A DNA stretch of 6,007 nt from Acidobacteriota bacterium. GTDB taxonomy: Bacteria > Acidobacteriota > Terriglobia > Bryobacterales > Bryobacteraceae. How positions within the stretch are numbered: the first letter of the stretch is position 1; each line of letters begins with the position of its first letter. The DNA lies in assembly GCA_947505565.1 (NCBI GenBank), contig CANNLB010000202.1, positions 1-6,007 on the forward strand. The letters run 5' to 3'. Below the pieces are notes generated by a model, which was given only the letters and a program-made list of their open reading frames with translations, did no database searches and was not told the DNA's origin. The translations under genes were made by a program, and so were the position numbers. Positions 1-6,007 of this stretch are shown here, in pieces.

Positions 1-105
1 GCCAAACAACTGGAAGCCTACGAAGCGCTGCTGCTGTTCGCCGCCGGGGATGTGGCGCGCGTCCGCGCGGCGCCGATGTGGCGGCGGGTGAACACGTTGC
101 AATAA
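1..105 (+). CDS. C-terminal end of an unidentified protein (5' partial)
   Basis: Frame 1 is open from the first base to a TAA at 103-105 and encodes 34 residues. They include a leucine/alanine-rich, probably helical stretch (EAYEALLLFAAGDVARVR) and end in MWRRVNTLQ. The codons are GC-rich at the third position, as in the other genes here, which supports real coding. The start lies left of the window. Too little remains to name a family. A helical repeat or the C-terminal helix of an enzyme would both fit, and I do not recognise it. A strong inverted repeat begins 32 bases after the stop and may end its transcript. Confidence 0.6.
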   Translation, partial: AKQLEAYEALLLFAAGDVARVRAAPMWRRVNTLQ

Positions 106-137
106 GTCACCGCGAAACCCATTTTTGCCTTACGTTC

Positions 138-168
138 CATCAGCAGCCGATCCATACTGCTGCTGATG
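138..168. repeat. Perfect 10-bp inverted repeat (hairpin) after the first gene
   Basis: CATCAGCAGC (138-147) is matched exactly by its reverse complement GCTGCTGATG (159-168) across an 11-base loop. Outside the arms, GTTC and GAAC could pair as well if three bases bulge out on the right side. It lies 32 bases after the stop of the upstream gene, so it could act as a terminator or 3'-end stabiliser. No T-tract follows either arm, so it is not a classical rho-independent terminator. It could instead be a hairpin left from a mobile element, because a transposase-like fragment begins within its right arm. Confidence 0.6.
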
Positions 169-249
169 ACGGAACTTATCACCTACCGGGGCCGGGCCAT
201 CACCAGCGAGAAAATCCTCTTTATACGGGAGCCAGACGCTGGACCGTAC
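166..249 (+). pseudogene. Possible N-terminal fragment of a DUF4338 (DruA-like) transposase
   Basis: From the ATG at 166 the frame reads MTELITYRGRAITSEKILFIRE and then PDAGPYR. As I recall the family, proteins of the DUF4338 type open with a similar pattern: an RGR-x-(I/F)T motif, then FIREL, then a short spacer, then P-[DE]-x-[SG] before a Leu/Cys/Trp-rich helix. Here the Leu-Ile-Ala spacer seems to be missing and the similarity fades after about residue 28, so this looks like an internally deleted stub. The frame itself continues into the recombinase remnant and stops at 448-450, so it does not encode a functional transposase. The match is short and rests on memory of the family; chance similarity is possible. 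Confidence 0.35.
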
Positions 250-390
250 CGGTGTGGGGTGAGCGAAGGCTGGCCGAAAACAATAGATTTCGGCAGCGTT
301 CGGATACACTGCGGAAATGCCCGCCAAACAGACGGTTGCGGAGTCGAAATCGAAGAGGATTTTTGGCCAGTCCCGCAAACCGGTGAAAAT
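250..390. other. Unassigned sequence between two mobile-element remnants
   Basis: No convincing gene is visible here. Short open frames run through on both strands, but none has a plausible ribosome binding site plus a recognisable motif. The most basic one, from an ATG near 318 on the + strand (MPAKQTVAESKSKRIFGQS), runs out of frame into the recombinase remnant. The stretch is best read as decayed DNA joining the transposase-like stub to the recombinase pseudogene. The original recombinase start codon should lie near 388-393, where GTT now stands. Confidence 0.4.
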
Positions 391-969
391 GTTGCGGCGG
401 GGCTGTGCGCGCGCGTCACCACTCTCGACCAGCAAACGCTTCCCCTGTAGATGCGGGCGTTGCGGGAGTCCGCTTTGAAGCGTGGCTGGACGGTGGCCGA
501 GGAATGTAAGGAAGTGGGCTCTGGTGCGGTCGCGCGTGCGATGCGTCAGCGGCTAATCGATTCCGCGCGACGGCGTGACATTGATGTGGTTCTGGTTTGG
601 CGATTGGATCGGTGGGGCCGGTCGGTTGCCGACCTGGTGTCGACGTTGCAGGAACTGACGGCGCTTGAGGTGGTTTTTGTTTCGGTGACGGAGTCCCTGG
701 ATCTGACTACACCAGCGGGCCGGGCGATGGCGGGACTACTTTCGGTTTTCGCTGAGTTCGAAAGAGACATTATGCGGAAGCGGGTGCGGGCGGGTTTGGC
801 GTACGCGCGGTCGCAAGGCAAACGACTCGGTCGGCCGCCGACGGCTGCTGGCAAAGCGGGCTCAGTCACGGACCTATTTCTCTCAGGAATCAGCAAATCG
901 GAGATTGCGCGGCGGCTTGGAATAGGCCGAACGTCGGTTCGGCGACTGCTGGAAGAAAAGAAATCCTGA
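391..969 (+). pseudogene. Serine recombinase (resolvase/invertase family) pseudogene with internal TAG
   Basis: Reading through the TAG at 448-450 gives a small site-specific recombinase of the resolvase/invertase family. Upstream of the stop is LCARVTTLDQQTLPL; downstream from the ATG at 451 are 172 residues. Family landmarks are present: RLDRWGRS (51-58 counted from 451, with two catalytic arginines), LDLTTPAGRAMAGLL (83-97), AEFERD (101-106), the GKRLGRPP linker, and a C-terminal helix-turn-helix (about 146-167, ending GIGRTSVRRLL). The family motif is Y-A-R-V-S-T. Here Tyr is Cys (406-408) and the nucleophile Ser is Thr (418-420). The stop replaces the Gln of TLPLQ, one base from CAG, and no start codon stands where one is expected. 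Any protein from ATG 451 would lack the catalytic N-terminus but could keep DNA binding. The gene is therefore judged dead as a recombinase. It probably belonged to a transposon or integrated element. Confidence 0.88.
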
Positions 970-990
970 TCGAAACTGGCTGACGCAGGC

Positions 991-1063
991 TTACCGAAAG
1001 GACACGTTTATCGATGGGATCGACGGCGACGAAGACGCGGGTAGCTGGCGAAAGGCCAAACGA
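991..1063 (-). pseudogene. tnpB: IS66-family tnpB remnant (N-terminal codons only)
   Basis: On the minus strand, positions 1063 to 1004 read SFGLSPATRVFVAVDPIDKR. This is very like the start of IS66 Orf2/TnpB, which typically reads FGLSPATRI-x-(L/V)A-x-x-x-x-D-(M/L)RKSFDGL. One extra base at 1003 then shifts the frame, after which SF and a quick stop (TAA at 991-993) follow. Similarity ends there, only about 20 bases from the recombinase pseudogene. The ATG that should precede SFG is not present. Only the 5' end of the gene survives, so it cannot be functional. In IS66 elements tnpB follows tnpA on the same strand, and that order is kept here. Confidence 0.65.
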
Positions 1064-1069
1064 GGGGGT

Positions 1070-1382
1070 CGGTGGTGGAGAGGTTTTTCAGGAGAAGATC
1101 TCCGAGGCCGGCGAGATGGGACAGGCAGGCCAAAGGAGAGTTCTAGGCGGCGGCCTTTGCGCAGGACGATGGCACAGTCGGGGGCAGGAGGGCGAGAGGG
1201 GGGGGCCGCCCGTCGATTTCAAGGAGCTGCGGTTTGCGAGGGCGGACTTGGCGGCGATACTGGTCGAGTGCGTGAACGGCGATGCCGAGGCTGGAGGCGC
1301 AGGCGGCGCGGGACTGGCCGCTGGCGGCGAATTTGTGGGCGAAATCGAAAAGTTGCTGACGGGTGCGGCGGGGGCGTTTCAC
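1070..1382 (-). pseudogene. IS66-family tnpA-like (Orf1) remnant with frameshifts
   Basis: From a GTG at 1380-1382 on the minus strand, about 79 codons are open. They start MKRPRRTRQQLF and hold a helix-turn-helix-like segment (SRAACASSLGIAVHALDQYR, residues 24-43). This layout, a basic start then a HTH ending in LDxYRR, is typical of the small IS66 Orf1 protein. The frame fails at an eight-base C run on this strand (1198-1205). Shifting by one base there restores a reading that ends in VLRKGRRLELSFG (about 1129-1169), which resembles the conserved C-terminal NGRRLEL stretch of this protein. A third frame then gives LSHLAGLGDLLL (near 1094-1127), so at least one more shift seems to have occurred. 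The gene is broken. It sits directly upstream of the tnpB remnant, as in intact IS66 elements. Confidence 0.55.
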
Positions 1383-1442
1383 CCTGATACGTCAGCAGAC
1401 GGCGAGGAACAGTGGAAGGCTGGGGTGAGTCGTTCGGATACG

Positions 1443-2648
1443 TTAAACTTCTAACCGGTACAGGTTCCGGTCGCCCCGCAGATAGAGTGCGTGGCCACAG
1501 ACCGAGATCGAAGCCATAGTTCGCTCGTCGATTGTGTTCTTGGCCAGTTGCTGATACTGCTGACCGGGTGTGATCACGGTGCATTCCCCTTCTTCGCTCA
1601 GGAAGTACACGCGGCCATCAACTGCGATCGGCGACGCCGAGTGATTGCCCCCGATGCGCTGCTGCCAGTTCTGCTGGCCGCTCTTGGCGTTCAGACAGGT
1701 GACGATGCCGTTGTCGCTGACCATGTAGAGTTCGTCGCCGACGACTATCGGGGAGGGGGTGAGCGGCACTGCCCGAGAGTACGACCAAGCAACGTGCGAT
1801 TTCGTAACGTTGCCCATGCCATCCGGGCGGACGGCGAACAGGACAGGTTGGAAAAAGCCGGAGCAGATGTACACTAAGCCGTGGGCATACACGGCGCGGG
1901 GCACGTTCGAAAAGCCACTGCCATACTCGATGTACCAGAGCTCTTTGCCGGTGCGCGGGTTGTACGCATAGGCGTGATGGGCACCCGGGCTGATGACTTG
2001 GGCTTTACCCGCGACATCGATGACGAGCGGCGTCGTGTAGGCCTGATTCCCTTTCCCGCGGGGGGTCTTCCAGCGGATTTTGCCCGTGGCGGTGTCGAGA
2101 GCGACTACGAATTGAGCGTCTAAGCCGTCGCAACTGATGAGAAGGAGATCTTCAAAGAGTGCGGGGGAGCCTCCGGGGCCGTGTTGGGGCTCGTACTTTA
2201 GGGTCTGCTTCCACCGAATCTGGCCATTGCTGGACAAGCATGCGGTGCCATAGAAGCCGAAGTGAACAAAGATGTCATCGCCGGCGACGATGGCCGAGGG
2301 CGAAGCGAAGGAGTTCTTCTTATGGATACCGGGGCCTACGTCCTTGACGCGAAAGACCTCCGTGTTCGTAAGAAGTTTGCCGGTGGCCGCGTCGAGCGAG
2401 AGCACGCGGAGCGACGTGTTGTTTTCGGTGGCGGTTGTGAGCCAAATCGTGTTGTCGACGATGGAAGGGCTCGACCAGCCGCTGCCCGGCACGGGCACCT
2501 TCCAGCGCACGTTTTGGGTTTCGGTCCACGTGACCGGGAGACCCTTTTCGGCAGAGTGGCCTTGACCGGTCAGTCCTCGGAACTGGGGCCAGTCCTCGGC
2601 CAGAACCGGGAGCGATAAAAGGTGACTGAGAACTTGGCGGCGGCGCAT
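1443..2648 (-). CDS. Exported PQQ-repeat beta-propeller protein
   Basis: This 401-residue protein has an N-terminal export signal: basic MRRRQ, a short hydrophobic core, and probable cleavage after VLA at 17. The mature start is EDWPQFRG, typical of a large group of secreted propellers in Acidobacteriota and Planctomycetes. PQQ-type blade repeats of the form LD-x-x-TGK-x-x-W recur at about 84-95 (SLDAATGKLL), 183-194 (ALDTATGKIRWK), 228-239 (AYNPRTGKELWY) and 318-332 (CLNAKSGQQNW). SPSIV, SPLIV-like and SPIVV strand motifs lie between them. The predicted fold is a beta-propeller like BamB or the PQQ dehydrogenases. No dehydrogenase calcium or PQQ ligands are evident, so a scaffold, binding or non-enzymatic role is more likely than alcohol oxidation. 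The doubled arginine is Tat-like but not a full Tat motif. It follows the acylase gene by 22 bp on the same strand, so co-transcription is likely. No clear Shine-Dalgarno precedes its ATG. It looks intact and ends in TAA. Confidence 0.9.
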   Translation of the reverse strand: MRRRQVLSHLLSLPVLAEDWPQFRGLTGQGHSAEKGLPVTWTETQNVRWKVPVPGSGWSSPSIVDNTIWLTTATENNTSLRVLSLDAATGKLLTNTEVFRVKDVGPGIHKKNSFASPSAIVAGDDIFVHFGFYGTACLSSNGQIRWKQTLKYEPQHGPGGSPALFEDLLLISCDGLDAQFVVALDTATGKIRWKTPRGKGNQAYTTPLVIDVAGKAQVISPGAHHAYAYNPRTGKELWYIEYGSGFSNVPRAVYAHGLVYICSGFFQPVLFAVRPDGMGNVTKSHVAWSYSRAVPLTPSPIVVGDELYMVSDNGIVTCLNAKSGQQNWQQRIGGNHSASPIAVDGRVYFLSEEGECTVITPGQQYQQLAKNTIDERTMASISVCGHALYLRGDRNLYRLEV

Positions 2649-2670
2649 ATCGATTATTTGACCATGAATC

Positions 2671-4821
2671 TTAGTTACCGGGACGATAACTGCGTTCGGA
2701 GTGAGCCTTTATCTGATTAGGATGAAAGTAGACTTCGCGAAGGTCGCCGGCGGAATAGCGCAAAGCTTGGTCACTGAAGTGCGGAGACCCTACAAGACCG
2801 CTTTCGCCGCCTGCGGTGATGGCTCGGGCGCGCACTTTCTTGCCGAATTCGACGACGGCGACGAAGCTGTTGCCGTTCGTTCCGTACCACTTCTTTGTAT
2901 TACCGTACGGCCGGGCTCCGTAAGAGGCCAGCGAACCCCAAACGGCGGACGTGAAGCCGACCGGGAGGCTGGGAGCTTTGTCGTCAAAAGGATGAATGAC
3001 CTCGCCGGTGAGGCGCTGGAAACGATTGATCTCGCCCCACGGGGTCTGCCACTGGCCGAACTCGGCGGCAAGTGTATCGGAGGCAGCCGAGAGCGCCTCG
3101 AGCAGAAGTCGCGCGGGGGCTCGGGCAGCGAAGTCGGCGAGGGCGAGATCGACGGTGCGACCCGGGCCCCGGAGGCGGATTTCGTCCCCCCAGAAGACAG
3201 CTAAGGAAGTTGGAACAGAGTAGGTGGACCAGCGGAGGTCCCAGGTTTTGAGCTGGGCGATCTGAGCGCCTAGCTTCGCTTTGATCGGGTCGGAGGCGGG
3301 GGTACTGTCCCAGGCTTGGATCAGAGCGGGGATCGGCTTTTCGAACCAGGGCAGATAGGAATCATAAGCGGCGGCGAGGAGGGAGTCGACGGTGAAGTTG
3401 TTGACGCCATTTAGGACGCGTAGCGCATGAAGGCCGCGGGGGGATTCCGTGCCGCGTTCGACGTAGGCGGGAAAGTCCTGCTGCTTGCGGCTGGCCGGGC
3501 CAGCGGCGGACCAGGGGGAGTTGTTGGCGTTGTAGAGCCAGCCCGAGGAGGGGTTGTACAGAGACGGAAGTTCATTCAAAGCGTGGAGGGCACCCCATTC
3601 GGTAGCGGGGTTCGAGCCGTCAACCGGTTTTGTCCAATCAAACTGAGTATCTCGCCGGGGAAGGAAGTTACCGTGAAAATAAGCGATGTTTCCGTCGGCG
3701 TCGGCGTAGATTGTATTGTTCGAGGAGTTGGTTTTAATCTCCATCGTTTCCACATAGGCTTTATAAGTGCGAGCCTTTGTGCGGAGATAGGATTGGGAGA
3801 GGGCTTTGACGGGCTCGTCCATCAGACGGACCGCGACCCATTTGTTGTTGACGGAACGGACGATGGGGCCGTGGTGGGTGCGAAAGGCGGTGAAGGTCTT
3901 TTGGGCGAGGCCGGTGGGGGTGCGGTAGGGAACCGTGATCGTTTCGGTGACGACGGGGCGGGATTCGTTCCCGTGCTTGTACGTGTAGCCGGAAGAAGTG
4001 TTTGTGATGGTTTCGAGATATTCGTCGATGACGTCGACGCCGCTCGTCGTGTGCATCCAACCGGCGCGGTCGTTGAAGCCTTGATAGATGAAGAGTTGGC
4101 CCCAAGTGGCGGCACCATAAACATTCAGGCCCTCGCGGCTGACCATTTGCAGTTCGGAGCGGAAGTAGAACGAGGTGTGGGGATTGATCAGCAGAAGCGC
4201 TCTTTTGTTGACCGTATTGGAGGGGGCGATGGCGATGCCGTTGGAGCCGCGGGGCTCATCTTCATAAATCTGCGGAGCGGCGGCGCGAAGAGGCGTTTGG
4301 CCGTAGAACGCTTCGAGTTGAGCAAGGTTGATGCGCTCGATATCGCCGCCGATGCTCCCTTCGGTGAAGCTGAGGGCCATCCAGGGCTCGAAGCGGGTCA
4401 GAACGCGAGGTTTGACATTCGGGTGCCGGGCGAGGTAAAAATTGAGGCCGGCGGCCCAGGCGTCCATCAGCTTTTTGAGCCACGCAGGGCTGGCGGCGTA
4501 CTGCATCTTGAGCTTGGCGGGGTCGACGTAGAGTTTCATCCGGAGATCCTGATAGATTTTGGATTCTCCGTCGGCTTCGGCGAGGCGACCGAGCGAAGTG
4601 AGGAAATTGGTTTCGATACGATTGAAATCGTCTTCGGCTTGGGCGTAGAGGGCTCCGAAGACGGCGTCCGCGTCTGTTTTGCCGTACACGTGGGCGATGC
4701 CCCATATATCGCGAACGATCGTGACGTTCTTGGCTTGACGTTGCCAACGCGCCACATCGGGGGGAGCCGCGAAAGCGGCCGAAGAAACGACGAGAGCGAC
4801 AAGTGAAAGGAGGTTCAGCAT
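2671..4821 (-). CDS. Penicillin acylase family N-terminal-nucleophile hydrolase, exported
   Basis: This 716-residue protein is a self-processing Ntn hydrolase that cleaves amide bonds. Members hydrolyse beta-lactams, acyl-homoserine lactones or other N-acyl compounds, and the substrate here cannot be read from sequence. An export signal lies at 1-18 (hydrophobic LLSLVALVVSSAAFA, then APPDVARW). The alpha-chain signature RDIWGIAHVYG with DADAVFGALYAQAEDDFNRIE is at 37-70. The autocleavage site is RGSNG, with the likely nucleophile Ser193 as first residue of the beta chain, followed by INPH (212-215) in place of the common NDPH. Further family motifs are AGWMHTTSGVD (253-263), HHGPIV (316-321), and NNTIYADADGNIAYFHG (368-384), whose Asn residues are the likely oxyanion-hole region. 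The length is normal. The start at 4821 is the only usual start codon before the upstream stop, and no Shine-Dalgarno is seen. It leads a probable two-gene operon with the propeller gene and diverges from the amidohydrolase-like gene. Confidence 0.92.
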   Translation of the reverse strand: MLNLLSLVALVVSSAAFAAPPDVARWQRQAKNVTIVRDIWGIAHVYGKTDADAVFGALYAQAEDDFNRIETNFLTSLGRLAEADGESKIYQDLRMKLYVDPAKLKMQYAASPAWLKKLMDAWAAGLNFYLARHPNVKPRVLTRFEPWMALSFTEGSIGGDIERINLAQLEAFYGQTPLRAAAPQIYEDEPRGSNGIAIAPSNTVNKRALLLINPHTSFYFRSELQMVSREGLNVYGAATWGQLFIYQGFNDRAGWMHTTSGVDVIDEYLETITNTSSGYTYKHGNESRPVVTETITVPYRTPTGLAQKTFTAFRTHHGPIVRSVNNKWVAVRLMDEPVKALSQSYLRTKARTYKAYVETMEIKTNSSNNTIYADADGNIAYFHGNFLPRRDTQFDWTKPVDGSNPATEWGALHALNELPSLYNPSSGWLYNANNSPWSAAGPASRKQQDFPAYVERGTESPRGLHALRVLNGVNNFTVDSLLAAAYDSYLPWFEKPIPALIQAWDSTPASDPIKAKLGAQIAQLKTWDLRWSTYSVPTSLAVFWGDEIRLRGPGRTVDLALADFAARAPARLLLEALSAASDTLAAEFGQWQTPWGEINRFQRLTGEVIHPFDDKAPSLPVGFTSAVWGSLASYGARPYGNTKKWYGTNGNSFVAVVEFGKKVRARAITAGGESGLVGSPHFSDQALRYSAGDLREVYFHPNQIKAHSERSYRPGN

Positions 4822-4884
4822 GCGGATATTTGCTGATAGTAGCTCGGGGAGAGTTCGAGTGATTTGCTGCTATGCTTTTTTTTG
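4822..4884. promoter_or_regulatory. Divergent intergenic region between acylase and amidohydrolase-like genes
   Basis: This 63-bp gap must contain the start signals of both outward-facing genes. For the minus strand, TACTAT (4836-4841 on the + strand as ATAGTA) could be a -10 box giving a very short leader before 4821. For the + strand, TATGCT (4871-4876) could be a -10 box and would imply a leader of only a few bases. I find no convincing -35 partner for either, and no Shine-Dalgarno near 4885 or 4821. GGGGAGAG (4846-4853) would suit an alternative TTG start at 4864. These assignments are weak. The region is inferred to be regulatory mainly from gene orientation. Confidence 0.4.
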
Positions 4885-6007
4885 ATGACACGCAACCTGG
4901 TTCTCATGGCGATGCTGGTGAGCGGGGTGTGGGCCCAACCCGTCGGCACAGCCGTAATCGCGATCCGAGACGCCCGGATTCATTCGGCAAGCGGCCCGGT
5001 GATCGCCAAAGGCACCGTTCTCGTCCGTAACGGCCTCATCGAAGCCGTCGGTGACAAGGTCACGATTCCGCCCGAAGCCTGGATTGTCGAGGGCGCCGGG
5101 TTGAACGTGTATCCCGGATTGATCGATCCGTTGAGCACTTGGGGGCAGCCCACCGCGGCAGGCGCTGGGCGTCCCACCCAAGCCCCGGCCCCGGGGCCAA
5201 CACCCGCCCGGCCAGCTCAACTCGAACAGCGAATCCAAACCCTGGATGACGGCGGCCCCGAAGAACGGCCCTCCAACACAAGTTGGGTGCGCGCCGCCGA
5301 CCTGCTGGACCCAAAGTCACCGGCTCTCGTTTCCGCCCGCAACGCCGGGTACACAACCGCTATCGGCTTTCCGATGACCAACGTTTTTGCCGGGCAGGGA
5401 AGCGCCTATAACCTCGCCGGAGCGCGCGCGGGACGGATGGTGGTCGGCGACCCCGTCGGCTAGATGATCACGCTGCCCGCCAGCGGTTTCGGCGGCCCCT
5501 TTCCCGGGTCGCTGATGGGCATTCTCTCCTACGTCCGTCAGATTTATATCGACGCCGATTACTACAAGGCGGCCCAGGCGCTCTACACCCAGAATCCCGT
5601 CGGCCTGCCGCGTCCGGCGTATGACCGGGCCCTCGACGGCGTCATCGCCTCTCCCCGCATCCTGCTGCCGGCCGGTCGTTTGGCCGAAATCGATCGCATG
5701 CTTCGCTTCGGCAAAGAGATGAAGCAACCGCTGGTCCTATATGGTGGCGTCGAAGCGTTTCGCGGTGCGTCCTTGCTGGCCGCGGCGAAGGTGCCGATGC
5801 TCGTGAACCTCCGCTGGCCGGAACGTGAACGCGATCTGGACCCGTTCATTAAGGAGCCCTTGCGGACGCTCGAGACCCGCGACCTGGCTCCTTCCGGCCC
5901 GGCCGAACTGGCCAAGGCGGGCGTGAAGTTCGCCTTCTATTCGGGCGGCGTGGAGCGGCCGGCCGATCTGCGCAAGGCCGTGAAGAAGGCCGTCGACGCG
6001 GGCCTTT
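4885..6007 (+). pseudogene. Exported amidohydrolase-like protein without metal ligands, interrupted by an in-frame TAG (3' partial)
   Basis: Reading through the TAG at 5461-5463 gives 374 continuous residues before the window ends. A signal peptide (MTRNLVLMAMLVSGVWA, then Gln) fits a start at 4885; a TTG at 4864 would add seven residues. The N-terminus is an amidohydrolase small domain (IAIRDARI, GTVLVRNGLIEAVGD, IVEG), then YPGLIDPLSTWG (76-87) and a Pro/Ala-rich insert (88-114). After the stop come SLMGILSYVRQIYIDADYY, SPRILLPAGRLAEIDRML, PLVLYGG, AELAKAGVKFAFYS and AVKKAVDAGL, all typical of imidazolonepropionase-like proteins. Those enzymes have PGLIDxHxH; here His-x-His is Pro-Leu-Ser-Thr, and the only His in the 374 residues is at 33. 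The late SDG or TD motif reads SGG (5941-5949). It cannot hold the usual metal centre. As the sequence stands, translation ends after 192 residues. The open frame beyond suggests a recent mutation, a sequence error or readthrough. It diverges from the acylase gene. Confidence 0.75.

Noticed and set aside
130..435. Minus-strand open frames of 101 and 79 codons across 130-435
   Set aside because: Neither has recognisable motifs or a ribosome binding site, and they overlap the recombinase N-terminal remnant and the hairpin.
961..995. GTAAGCC on the minus strand near 989-995 as an IS66-type terminal inverted repeat
   Set aside because: It points away from the tnpB remnant, and I could not find a convincing matching end near 100-200.
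1386..1443. Repeated GATACGT at 1386-1392 and 1437-1443 as a target-site duplication of the IS66 remnant
   Set aside because: The match is only 7 bp, while IS66 duplications are 8 bp. The first copy lies almost at the tnpA-like start codon, too close to be outside the element, and the second overlaps the propeller gene's stop codon.
1014..1454. + strand open frame of 146 codons across the region after the recombinase
   Set aside because: The product is low-complexity Gly/Ala/Glu sequence. The minus strand of the same DNA gives IS66-like motifs in order, which explains the region better.
3427..4806. Long + strand open frame of 459 codons opposite the acylase gene
   Set aside because: It is Gly/Val/Asp-rich with no recognisable motif and lies wholly antisense to a clear penicillin acylase. 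Long antisense frames are expected in GC-rich coding DNA.
4864..4884. TTG at 4864 as the start of the amidohydrolase-like gene
   Set aside because: GGGGAGAG lies at a workable distance, but the ATG at 4885 gives a much more typical signal peptide (Met-Thr-Arg-Asn before the hydrophobic core). It is kept only as an alternative.

Overview
This is a GC-rich bacterial window with two parts. The left quarter (about 106-1440) holds decayed mobile DNA. The right three quarters hold genes for exported proteins. The style of the genes (a secreted PQQ-type propeller opening with WPQFRG, a secreted penicillin acylase, and an exported amidohydrolase-like protein with PLSTWG where the metal motif should be) suggests Acidobacteriota, perhaps a Solibacter/Bryobacter relative. 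That assignment rests on remembered family resemblance, not on a search.

Layout. Positions 1-105 are the 3' end of an unidentified + strand gene. A perfect 10-bp inverted repeat follows at 138-168, then a possible fragment of a DUF4338-type transposase (166-249) in otherwise unassigned sequence. Positions 391-969 are a serine recombinase (resolvase/invertase) pseudogene. It has an in-frame TAG where the family has Gln, and the catalytic Ser and its neighbouring Tyr are changed to Thr and Cys. Positions 991-1382, on the minus strand, are a frameshifted remnant of an IS66-family element: most of a tnpA-like accessory gene and the first codons of tnpB.

On the minus strand, a penicillin-acylase-family hydrolase (2671-4821) and a PQQ-repeat beta-propeller protein (1443-2648) lie 22 bp apart and probably form an operon. 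Divergently, 63 bp from the acylase start, runs an exported amidohydrolase-fold gene (from 4885, off the window end). It is interrupted by one in-frame TAG at 5461-5463, after which the same frame stays open for 181 codons. Its reconstructed product keeps the fold signatures but lacks the HxH motif and has only one histidine in 374 residues, so it cannot form the usual metal centre.

The acylase, propeller and amidohydrolase-like products all carry export signals, so they probably act in the periplasm or at the cell surface. No shared pathway can be read from the sequence. I see no tRNA, rRNA, CRISPR array, riboswitch or recognisable defence system. The notable points are the metal-less amidohydrolase, the nonsense codon within it, and the layered mobile-element remnants.
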